From: Bacillota bacterium
Lineage (GTDB): Bacteria; Bacillota; Clostridia; Christensenellales; Aristaeellaceae
Direction: 5' to 3'
Length of the DNA: 58,594 nt
Assembly (NCBI GenBank): GCA_023416585.1
Contig: JAEZHM010000097.1
Span: forward strand, 1 to 58,594
Every line of letters begins with the position of its first letter. The stretch's first letter is position 1. The position numbers and the translations under genes were made by a program. Shown here piece by piece: positions 52,084 through 58,594 of this stretch. A model generated the notes under the pieces. That model saw only the letters and a program-made list of their open reading frames with translations. It was not told the origin of the DNA and did no database searches.

Positions 52084-52281
52084 ATGAGCATTGTTGCCGA
52101 AAACGTAGAGCGGATCATCAGGGAAAAGGGGTTGAAAAAGCGCGCCGTTGCCGAAAAAGCCGGATTCACGCAAAACGAGTTTTCCGCCATGCTGCACGGC
52201 AGGAAGCTGATCCTGGCCGAGCATGTGATCGCCCTTGCCCGGGCGCTGAACAAATCACCCAACGACCTGTATGGCATATGA
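52084..52281 (+). CDS. Cro-like helix-turn-helix protein
   Basis: A 65-residue protein that is a single helix-turn-helix domain (KKRAVAEKAGFTQNEFSAML, then the helix with LARALNKSPNDLYGI). AAGGAGGA precedes the ATG. It is transcribed away from the XRE repressor gene behind the operators, the place of Cro in a lambda-type switch. It should compete with the repressor and allow the replication genes downstream to be expressed. Confidence 0.88.
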   Translation: MSIVAENVERIIREKGLKKRAVAEKAGFTQNEFSAMLHGRKLILAEHVIALARALNKSPNDLYGI

Positions 52282-52308
52282 GAACACAGGGGACGGTTCT
52301 CTGTGTTC
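52282..52308. repeat. Hairpin repeat GAACACAG ... CTGTGTTC
   Basis: An 8-bp inverted repeat around GGGGACGGTTCT, immediately after the Cro-like stop and nested within GCATATG/CATATGC. Related sequence occurs near 19490, 24550 and 53.69-53.77 kb in this window. Confidence 0.6.
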
Positions 52309-52425
52309 CTGTGATCTGTATGCCATATGCACAGGCAACGATTCATTTCAATACTATCATACCATCGTTTTACGCGCATGGGAACTGAACGAAGCAAAAA
52401 GCAGACAATTGGAAGGGGGAACGAT

Positions 52426-52623
52426 ATGGATCATATTTTAAAAGCGCTGGATGAGCACATCGCCTATCAAAACTGGCTGTTAAAGTGCGAGATCAGCGCC
52501 AGGGAAGAGCTTGAAAAAGAGGCGGACAAGCTGAAAAGCGAAAACCGCCGGCTGAACGGGCTTGTAAAGGGCTATGAAGAGCGGGAGAAAACGGCAGTTC
52601 ATGGTGTGGCGCATGAATCTTGA
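52426..52623 (+). CDS. Small coiled-coil early protein
   Basis: A 65-residue charged helical protein (REELEKEADKLKSENRRLN) with heptad-like spacing, likely a short coiled coil. GGAAGGGGG precedes the ATG at 52426. Small proteins of this kind are common between phage switch genes and primases; the function is unknown. It overlaps the start of the next small gene. Confidence 0.65.
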   Translation: MDHILKALDEHIAYQNWLLKCEISAREELEKEADKLKSENRRLNGLVKGYEEREKTAVHGVAHES

Positions 52624-52810
52624 CCGGTTTGACGGGTATCCGGACAGCGGGGATAAGAAAAAACGGCCTTTGACGGTGCTGGAAATGTGGCAGGAGCTGG
52701 GGTACGATCCGGCGGAGGACGTGGGGGTCGATCGTATGGGGCAAATGGATTGTTTGCATGCAGCGGACACCATACCCAGCCTGCGTGTTACCGTCCCCTA
52801 TATTCTATAA
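52601..52810 (+). CDS. Small unknown protein before the primase
   Basis: A 69-residue protein (NLDRFDGYPDSGDKKKRPLT; LEMWQELGYDPAEDVGVDRM). ATG codons at 52601 and 52613 are both possible. It overlaps the preceding gene and ends 10 bases before the primase ATG, so it is part of the same message. I do not recognise a family. Confidence 0.55.
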   Translation: MVWRMNLDRFDGYPDSGDKKKRPLTVLEMWQELGYDPAEDVGVDRMGQMDCLHAADTIPSLRVTVPYIL

Positions 52811-52820
52811 GGAGGAACCC

Positions 52821-55139
52821 ATGTACGAGCATGTGCCGGAGGAACTGAAAAAGCTTCCCCAGTGGGTGTGCTGGCAGTCAGTCCCGGATGACAGCCGGCC
52901 CGGAAAAATAAAAAAGGTGCCCATCAACCCCAAGACCTGCGGCCAGGCGATGAGCAACAACCCGGATACCTGGTCCGGTTTTTCACAGGCGGTGGAAGTG
53001 TCGAAAAAATTCTCCGGCATCGGGCTCATGTTCGCAAACGGCTATTTCGGCGTGGACATCGATCACGCGGAGGATGCCATTGCAGATTATTCGGGCGGCG
53101 GCATGGGCGGCATCGTGGCGGAGTTCATTCACACGCTGCAGTCGTACGCGGAGTATTCCGTTTCCGGCAAGGGCATCCATATCCTCTGCCGCGGTTCGTT
53201 GCCTTCTGGCGGCAGGCGGCGGGGCAATGTGGAAATGTACGACAGCGCAAGGTTTTTCGTTGTCACCGGGAAGAAGGCCGGGGAGTATGCGGGTATTGCA
53301 GACTGCACGGACAGGGTAAAGCCCCTGCATGAAAAGTATATCGGCGGCGGACAGGTCCCAACCATAGGGCTTGAAGGCAAGGCGGCCTTGAACCTTACCG
53401 AAAGAGAAATATTGGCGCTTGCGGAAAAATCCAAGCAGGGCAAAACGTTTTCCGACCTGTACGCCGGGCGCTGGGAAGCGCATTTCCCCAGCCAGTCGGA
53501 GGCGGACATGGCCCTGTGCAGCATGCTGGCCTTCTGGACCGGCAGGGATGAGCAAAGGATGGACAAGCTTTTCCGCTCCTCGGGGCTGATGCGCGGCAAA
53601 TGGCTGCGCAAGCAGGGCGGCAGCACGTACGGGGCCGTCACCATTTCAAAGGCCGCGAAATCCTGCCAGAACGTGTATGGCGGACACGGTGGACGGCTCC
53701 CTGCGTTCAACAACATACCAATATCAAAGCCCTATGAAGAGAAGAATACGGAGAACCGTCCCCTGGGTTCGTACACATTTGATGATACGGGGAACGCCAA
53801 GCGGTTCACTGATAGGTTTAGAGAATCGGTTTTGTATAACTATACGGCCAGGAAATGGATGTACTACGACGGCCGGCGCTGGGTGTTTGATGAAAACGGG
53901 GAAACAAAGCGCATGGCTGACGAAATTGTGGAGGATATCCGCTGCGGCATGCAGGACTACCTGGCTGCGCTGCCCACGGACAAAAACGTAGAAGAAGCGC
54001 AGAAGGAGTACGCAAAGCACATAAGGCTGAGCCGCTCCAGCAAGGCCAAAACGAACATGCTTATAGAATCCCAGCACCGCGTGCCGGTTTCTTACACGCA
54101 GCTGGACAGGCACCCGTCCCTTCTGTGCGTGTTAAACGGCGAGCTGAACCTGAAAACAGGCGTGCTGCAGCCCCACGACACAGCGCACCTGATCACCAAA
54201 ATAGCCTATACGGAGTATGCCGACAAAATGGATCATCCGCTGTGGGACAAGTTCCTTTCGGAGATATTCTTAGGCGACAGGGAGCTGATACGGTATGTTC
54301 AAAAGGCCGTCGGCTACAGCCTCACGGGGCTTACCCAGGAGCATTGCGCCTTCTTTTTATACGGCACGGGGAGGAACGGGAAAAGCACATTTCTGGATAT
54401 CATCACGGAAATGCTGGGCGACCACGCGGTGAACATACAGCCGGAAACCATTATGCTAAGGCTTGCGTCCGCCGGGCCCACATCGGACATCGCTCGCTTA
54501 AAGGGCGCCCGGCTGGTGACCACATCGGAGCCGAACGAGGGAGCGCGGTTAAATGAGGGGCTGCTCAAGCAACTCACCGGCGGCGACAAGGTGACGGCTG
54601 CATTAAAATACGAGAATGAGTTCGAATATACACCGGAGTTCAAGCTGTGGATGTGTACCAACCACAAGCCGTTCATCCGCGGCACGGATGCGGGCATCTG
54701 GTCCAGGATACGCCTCATTCCCTTCCATGTGCAGATACCGGAAGAAAAAATGGACAGGCAGCTGAAGTTCAAGCTGCGAAAGGAGCTGCCCGGCATACTC
54801 GCCTGGGCGGTGGACGGGTGTTTGCTATGGCAGCGGGAAGGCCTCAAAGCGCCCGAATCCATACTGGCCGCGGGCAGGGAGTACAAAAGCGAGATGGATA
54901 TTTTGGCGTCCTTCCTGGACGAATGCTGCGAGGCGGGCGGTGAGATTGGTGCCGGAGAGCTGTTCAAGGCATACGCCGCCTGGGCACAGGAAGGCAACGA
55001 GTTTCAAATGAGCAGCACGAAGTTCGGGCGGGAGATGGCAAAGAGGTATCAAAAGAAACGTTCTGGCGCGTGGTATTACACAGGCGTTCACTTGCGGAAG
55101 GAATGCCTGCCATATCAAGCAGCCGTTGGCGCAAATTAG
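52821..55139 (+). CDS. Phage/plasmid primase-helicase, P4 family
   Basis: A 772-residue replication protein. The N-terminal primase-polymerase-like domain includes GLMFANGYFGVDIDHAED (acidic metal motif) and EYSVSGKGIHILCRG (histidine motif). After a linker of about 60 residues comes the D5/P4-type domain and a superfamily 3 helicase with Walker A YGTGRNGKST, DIARLKGARLVTTSEPNEG and the C motif KLWMCTNHKP. It opens and primes the element's origin. AAGGAGG precedes the ATG at 52821. The linker DNA holds two sequences related to the GGACGGTTCTCTGTGTTC repeat. Confidence 0.9.
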   Translation: MYEHVPEELKKLPQWVCWQSVPDDSRPGKIKKVPINPKTCGQAMSNNPDTWSGFSQAVEVSKKFSGIGLMFANGYFGVDIDHAEDAIADYSGGGMGGIVAEFIHTLQSYAEYSVSGKGIHILCRGSLPSGGRRRGNVEMYDSARFFVVTGKKAGEYAGIADCTDRVKPLHEKYIGGGQVPTIGLEGKAALNLTEREILALAEKSKQGKTFSDLYAGRWEAHFPSQSEADMALCSMLAFWTGRDEQRMDKLFRSSGLMRGKWLRKQGGSTYGAVTISKAAKSCQNVYGGHGGRLPAFNNIPISKPYEEKNTENRPLGSYTFDDTGNAKRFTDRFRESVLYNYTARKWMYYDGRRWVFDENGETKRMADEIVEDIRCGMQDYLAALPTDKNVEEAQKEYAKHIRLSRSSKAKTNMLIESQHRVPVSYTQLDRHPSLLCVLNGELNLKTGVLQPHDTAHLITKIAYTEYADKMDHPLWDKFLSEIFLGDRELIRYVQKAVGYSLTGLTQEHCAFFLYGTGRNGKSTFLDIITEMLGDHAVNIQPETIMLRLASAGPTSDIARLKGARLVTTSEPNEGARLNEGLLKQLTGGDKVTAALKYENEFEYTPEFKLWMCTNHKPFIRGTDAGIWSRIRLIPFHVQIPEEKMDRQLKFKLRKELPGILAWAVDGCLLWQREGLKAPESILAAGREYKSEMDILASFLDECCEAGGEIGAGELFKAYAAWAQEGNEFQMSSTKFGREMAKRYQKKRSGAWYYTGVHLRKECLPYQAAVGAN

Positions 55140-55285
55140 GGTAAGTTTGAGCACGGTTTAGCTGTTTTTTAGGAAAGACCCTATAGAAAAAAAGAATATA
55201 TAGAGATTTTACAGAAAACGGCTCAAACCGGGCCAACCGGGCCAAAGGATTGGAACTATGGGAGAAGGAACGGGGAGGGATGTAC

Positions 55286-55690
55286 ATGAACGCGAAAGAG
55301 CTTCTTGTGGCTTGCCGGAATATAGTCAGGGAAATAAGCGCCATCGAGGAACAGATCAAGCGCATTGGCACCATCGGCGGGCCCAGGGAAATGACGGGAT
55401 CGGTGCTGTTAAAGACGCATTCCGTCACCAACCGGCCGGACGCCGCAAGGAACCAGAAGATAGACGCCTATGAGCAGGTGCTTGCCGAGAAGCGCCAGCA
55501 AATGGTGGACTTGCTTTTGCAGTTTGAAAAGCTGCTGGACGGTGTGCAGGACGTAACGGACCGGGCAATATTGCGGTATTACTACGGGGCTGGCTGGACG
55601 GACGAAAGGATCGCGGAGGAAATGGAGCTGACGGACAGGACGGTAAGGGGGAGGAGGAAAAATGTAATACTGCAAATGGAATACGCATAA
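55286..55690 (+). CDS. Phage-type sigma-region-4-like regulator (DUF1492-like)
   Basis: A 134-residue protein: a long helical N-terminal half (REISAIEEQIKRIGTIGGPR) and a C-terminal helix-turn-helix resembling sigma factor region 4 (DERIAEEMELTDRTVRGRRK). Such proteins end the early region of many Firmicutes phages and activate late transcription. GGGAGG seven bases before 55286 selects this ATG. A terminator follows 52 bases after the stop. Confidence 0.8.
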   Translation: MNAKELLVACRNIVREISAIEEQIKRIGTIGGPREMTGSVLLKTHSVTNRPDAARNQKIDAYEQVLAEKRQQMVDLLLQFEKLLDGVQDVTDRAILRYYYGAGWTDERIAEEMELTDRTVRGRRKNVILQMEYA

Positions 55691-55742
55691 CCGGATAAAT
55701 CCTGCCAAATATATAAAGTAACGGAAAGTAGTCCATATAATC

Positions 55743-55773
55743 AAAGACTGCCGTAATGGCGGTCTTTTATGCT
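55743..55773 (+). terminator. Terminator of the phage-like module
   Basis: AAAGACTGCC-GTAAT-GGCGGTCTTT, a 10-bp stem with one G-T pair, followed by TAT. Confidence 0.85.
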
Positions 55774-55823
55774 AATGAATGCGTCAAAGAATACAATTAA
55801 AGAATGCAAGCAAGATACGCTGC

Positions 55824-55858
55824 TGTCATCCTGAGGAAGCAAAGCAACGAAGGATCTT
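55824..55858. repeat. Short dispersed palindromic-type repeat
   Basis: TGTCATCCTGAGGAAGC and GCAACGAAGGATCTT resemble an intergenic repeat that occurs widely in bacteria (TCATCCTGAGCGAAGCGAAGGATCT). It lies between the phage-like terminator and the PepSY-like gene. The rest of 55774-56104 shows no gene I can support. Confidence 0.5.
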
Positions 55859-56104
55859 AACAACGCGGGATAAGTCAAACAGGATGGCAATACGCGGTGT
55901 TATACTCACATAAAAGTATATTTGTGTAGATACATGATACTTTTTTTGAGCATGGATCCTTTTGCGAAGGGCCCCCCAAAAAGCAGTCCGAAAGCATTCA
56001 CCCTTATTTACATATGTTGCTGTTCCTTAACATTCAACCCCTGGATAAAAAAGGATACACAATGCGTTGTATCGAAAAGACAATTTATGGAGGGGGAAAT
56101 ACAT

Positions 56105-57151
56105 ATGCGCAAGCTTATAATCAGTAAAATGCTTTTGGCCATAGCGGTCATCCTTCTAACGCTGATAGTATGCGGCCCGGCGCTGGCGGACAGCCCCCTT
56201 CAGCCTGGTCCGGAGGATTTGCCCATGGACCAGGCCGTACGCGTCGCGACCGAGAAATTTACGGCTGTAAGCAATATCACGGAAAACGAGCTGGCCCAAT
56301 ATACCGTTCAGGCCGATCTGTGGCCGGTGGAGAACGCGGTACAGGATTTACGGGCGTGGACCGTTGTGTTTTATTATGCGGGCAAGGATGACCTGTTTTA
56401 CAGCGTCCGTGTCGCATCACCTTCGGGAAAAGTGCTGGCATTTGGGCCGGAAACCTTTGCGCAGGACCTAAAGGAGTATCTTGCAAAGGAAGCGGACATA
56501 AAAATAGTCCTGGATAATACAGCGCTTTGGGAAGATGAAAAGGGGCCGGAATATTTCTGGACGTATGAGGACAAGGCGCTGTTTTTTGAAACCTTCGGGC
56601 ATGCCGCGGGGTATTCCACATTGAAACCCGGCCTGCCCGGAAGCGGGGATATGTCCATGCAGCAGGCGGTGGAACTGGCAAGAAACGCAGTGATGAAGGA
56701 GTTTGGGATCACAAAGGAACAATTGGACGATTTAAAGGTGGATTGCACCTTCCTGCCCGATACCTTCAGGCAGCAGGATGCAGCCGCCTGCAGCATATGG
56801 ATGATCGCATTCCGGTACGCTGCGCCTGACATAAGCGGTCTTAACAGGATAAAGTATCAAGTCAACGTAGTGTCGCCCCAGGGGGTAATTGATCTGATAA
56901 CCGACCATGAGAAGGAAGCCGCGTATGACGAGCAGGTGATGAAGGATGGCGTTCCTCAAGCGGATTTACCTAAACCGGAAGGGGCCGGAACTGTATATTA
57001 CAATCCAAATGGCGGGAAGTACTATCATGCGGATCAGAAATGCATAATTGTGAAGGACATATATCTGCCGCTTACGGCTTTAAGCGCGGATAAGCTGAAG
57101 AAGTACCCGTTCAGCAATTTGCGGCCTTGCCCTGTATGCATTGGCCATTGA
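56105..57151 (+). CDS. Secreted PepSY-like protein with C-terminal CxxC module
   Basis: A 348-residue exported protein with a signal peptide ending at PALA. Two repeated helical/beta modules begin LPMDQAVRVATEKF and MSMQQAVELARNAV, the pattern of PepSY-type domains thought to inhibit or bind peptidases. The C-terminal 50 residues (VYYNPNGGKYYHADQKC ... LRPCPVC) form a small cysteine module seen at the end of other clostridial secreted proteins. GGAGGGGG eight bases before 56105 fixes the start. Confidence 0.8.
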   Translation: MRKLIISKMLLAIAVILLTLIVCGPALADSPLQPGPEDLPMDQAVRVATEKFTAVSNITENELAQYTVQADLWPVENAVQDLRAWTVVFYYAGKDDLFYSVRVASPSGKVLAFGPETFAQDLKEYLAKEADIKIVLDNTALWEDEKGPEYFWTYEDKALFFETFGHAAGYSTLKPGLPGSGDMSMQQAVELARNAVMKEFGITKEQLDDLKVDCTFLPDTFRQQDAAACSIWMIAFRYAAPDISGLNRIKYQVNVVSPQGVIDLITDHEKEAAYDEQVMKDGVPQADLPKPEGAGTVYYNPNGGKYYHADQKCIIVKDIYLPLTALSADKLKKYPFSNLRPCPVCIGH

Positions 57152-57275
57152 TACCGGCGGCCAGGCACTGCGCATCCGCACCCTTTTTTTTCCAAACCCA
57201 AATTGAGCAAGAATGATCAAGAACATCATCCTAACAGGGATTATAATAGGCATATCCCTTTGAAAGGGGAAGGCT

Positions 57276-57638
57276 ATGGAAGACAGGGCAAGGGTGCTTC
57301 AAACGATCCGGCACATTGACAGGAACTGTATGGATACTTTCAGCCTTGACAAGCTGGCCAGCATGGCGCACCTGTCCAAGTTCCATTATCACCGGCTTTT
57401 CCATGAGGTGGCGGGGGAACCCGTGGCCAAGTACATCAAAAGGCAGCGGATGGAGAAAGCGTCGCAGGAGCTTGTAAAGACAGACCGGCCCATCATCGAT
57501 ATTGCGCTGCAGTACCATTACGGCTCTCAGGAGGCGTTTTCCAGGGCGTTTAAACAGGTATACGGCGTCATGCCGGGGAAGTACAGGCGCATGCATGGTA
57601 AGGTGTTGGCCGGCAGCGTGATGCAATTGGCCGCATAA
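57276..57638 (+). CDS. Stand-alone AraC-type DNA-binding protein
   Basis: A 120-residue protein consisting only of the AraC DNA-binding domain: SLDKLASMAHLSKFHYHRLF and IIDIALQYHYGSQEAFSRAF are the two helix-turn-helix motifs. There is no effector domain, as in MarA and SoxS. AAAGGGGAAGG precedes the ATG. It is followed after 18 bases by the clpP-like gene and may control it or a stress response. Confidence 0.88.
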   Translation: MEDRARVLQTIRHIDRNCMDTFSLDKLASMAHLSKFHYHRLFHEVAGEPVAKYIKRQRMEKASQELVKTDRPIIDIALQYHYGSQEAFSRAFKQVYGVMPGKYRRMHGKVLAGSVMQLAA

Positions 57639-57656
57639 AGCGGTTTGGGAGGCAAA

Positions 57657-58256
57657 ATGGGCTATCTTGTGCCGACGGTAATTGAGCAGACAAACAGGGG
57701 AGAACGGGCCTACGACATATTTTCCAGGCTGCTCAATGACAGGGTGGTCATGTTAAACGGTGTGGTCAGCAATGAATCAGCCAGCCTGATCATTGCCCAG
57801 ATGCTTTTTCTGGAATCGGCGGACTGCAAGGCGGATATCCACTTTTACATCAACAGCCCCGGCGGCTCCATTACCGATGCGCTTGCAATCATGGATACAA
57901 TGAACTATATCAAGTGCGATGTTTCCACCATCAGCATCGGCCAATCCGGCAGCGCCGGGTCGCTTTTGCTGGCGGCCGGCAAAAAGGGAAAGCGCTTTGC
58001 GCTGAAAAACAGCGAGGTGCTCATCCATCAGCCATCCATTTCCGGGGGACTTGCCGGCCAGGCTACCGATATCAAAATCCACAGCGACTGGCTTTTAGTA
58101 ACCAAGGAAAGGCTGCATATCGTCTACAGCGAGTTGACAGGCCAGCCCTTGGATAAAATCAAGGCGGACATGGAGCGGGATTTTTACATGACCGCAGAAC
58201 AGGCAAAGGAGTACGGCCTGATCGACAGGATACTGCTCAGCAGGGATGCGCAATAA
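57657..58256 (+). CDS. ClpP-family serine protease (paralogue)
   Basis: A 199-residue ClpP-type subunit with its catalytic residues in place: Ser in GQSGSAGSLLL, His in VLIHQPSISGG and Asp near ADMERDFYM. The sequence around the serine differs from the usual GQAASMGAFLL, so it is probably a second, divergent ClpP. It forms ring complexes with Clp ATPases and degrades proteins. GGGAGG precedes ATG 57657. It lies in a pair with an AraC-type regulator rather than beside tig or clpX. Confidence 0.9.
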   Translation: MGYLVPTVIEQTNRGERAYDIFSRLLNDRVVMLNGVVSNESASLIIAQMLFLESADCKADIHFYINSPGGSITDALAIMDTMNYIKCDVSTISIGQSGSAGSLLLAAGKKGKRFALKNSEVLIHQPSISGGLAGQATDIKIHSDWLLVTKERLHIVYSELTGQPLDKIKADMERDFYMTAEQAKEYGLIDRILLSRDAQ

Positions 58257-58391
58257 TGGGATTTTGATAGGTTGAAATAAATTGCATAGCATGATGTACA
58301 TTTCCTTGCATTTCCGGTTTTTTATGTGATAGCATCATGTCATACAAGGCTGCCTTTAAGGTTACGCAGCCCCTGCCTGTAAAGGGCGAGG

Positions 58392-58420
58392 GGAGGCTCT
58401 TAAGGAGGGGCCTTTTTTCA
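58392..58420 (+). terminator. Probable terminator after the clpP-like gene
   Basis: AGGCTC and GGGGCCT form a short stem followed by TTTTTTC. It is short but well placed before the next ribosome binding site. Confidence 0.5.
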
Positions 58421-58486
58421 TGCTGTTTTGTACCCGGATCGTTTGGAATCCAGCAAAAACGATGGCAAATCAAGGAGGAGTAACGC

Positions 58487-58594
58487 ATGCCTGATAAAAT
58501 CAAAAGGAAAGCCCTGGAGGAACAGGAGAGAAAGCGGCAGCCGGAAAAGCTGGCGGAATTAGCCAAAGCAATCAAAACACAGATCCCCGAAAGG
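58487..58594 (+). CDS. Start of an unknown charged protein (runs off the window)
   Basis: AAGGAGGAG is followed by ATG at 58487 and 36 codons (MPDKIKRKALEEQERKRQPE and on) to the end of the window. It is very basic and helical. Only the N-terminus is visible, so no function is given. Confidence 0.65.
   Translation, partial: MPDKIKRKALEEQERKRQPEKLAELAKAIKTQIPER

Larger units (their letters stand above)
51350..55773. mobile_element. Phage- or satellite-like replication and control module
   Basis: This block joins an ImmA-like peptidase, XRE repressor, Cro-like protein with three operators, two small early genes, a P4-type primase-helicase and a sigma-region-4-like regulator, and ends in a terminator. 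The order fits the early part of a temperate phage, satellite or integrative element. No integrase, capsid, tail or conjugation genes are present, so it is either a remnant or depends on a helper. The limits are approximate. Confidence 0.55.

Noticed and set aside
55922..56104. N-terminal extension of the PepSY-like protein
   Set aside because: It would place the signal peptide 61 residues inside the protein; GGAGGGGG fits the ATG at 56105.

Overview
The window looks like a chromosomal stretch of a Clostridia-type Bacillota genome. The evidence is strong AGGAGG ribosome binding sites, sigma-A promoters with 17-18 bp spacers, a Gram-positive GAAC-N4-GTTC SOS box, the BlaI/BlaR, MarR and XRE regulator types, and Firmicutes families such as DUF1576, DUF2798 and CBO0543. 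GC content is moderate by eye. Both solute-binding proteins have plain signal peptides without a lipobox, which I associate with Christensenellales-like lineages; that placement is a guess. I found no rRNA, tRNA, CRISPR array, transposase or integrase.

Layout. 1-1.6 kb: the end of a cell-surface LysM-repeat protein. 1.6-2.9 kb: an XRE regulator / membrane protein / flavodoxin operon. 3.5-10.6 kb (minus): a D-amino-acid-type catabolic operon with a YheO/DauR-like regulator, RidA, an amino acid ABC importer, a PIG-L deacetylase, a SelA-fold PLP enzyme and a D-amino acid transaminase. 10.8-13.9 kb: a BlaI/M56 sensor pair (with an apparent frameshift) divergent from a secreted penicillin-acylase-like Ntn hydrolase. 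14-25 kb: a GH127 arabinofuranosidase, a DUF2798 gene with a structured leader, an SOS-controlled Y-family polymerase cassette, several gene remnants, a CE2-type esterase, a TraB protein and a secreted SH3-like protein. 24.6-29.2 kb: a MITE-like element and a MarR-controlled heterodimeric ABC exporter. 29-32 kb: a DUF1576 membrane protein and a proline-rich surface protein.

32.1-46.4 kb (plus) is a carbohydrate utilisation locus: RpiR/SIS regulator, LplABC-type importer without its own ATPase, GH42-like and GH2 beta-galactosidases, a PHP hydrolase, a propeller glycosidase, a GH43 enzyme and an MFS transporter. Its most likely substrates are galactose-, arabinose- or xylose-containing plant oligosaccharides.

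46.5-55.8 kb is accessory DNA. A RhuM-family gene is broken into two pieces by about 2 kb carrying a cysteine-repeat surface protein and a phage head-closure fragment. Then come AraC, GNAT and CBO0543 genes and a phage-like replication module: divergent XRE/Cro switch with three operators, ImmA-like peptidase, P4-type primase-helicase and a sigma-region-4-like regulator, ended by a terminator. 55.8-58.6 kb returns to ordinary genes: a PepSY-like secreted protein, an AraC-type regulator, a ClpP paralogue and a gene that runs off the end.
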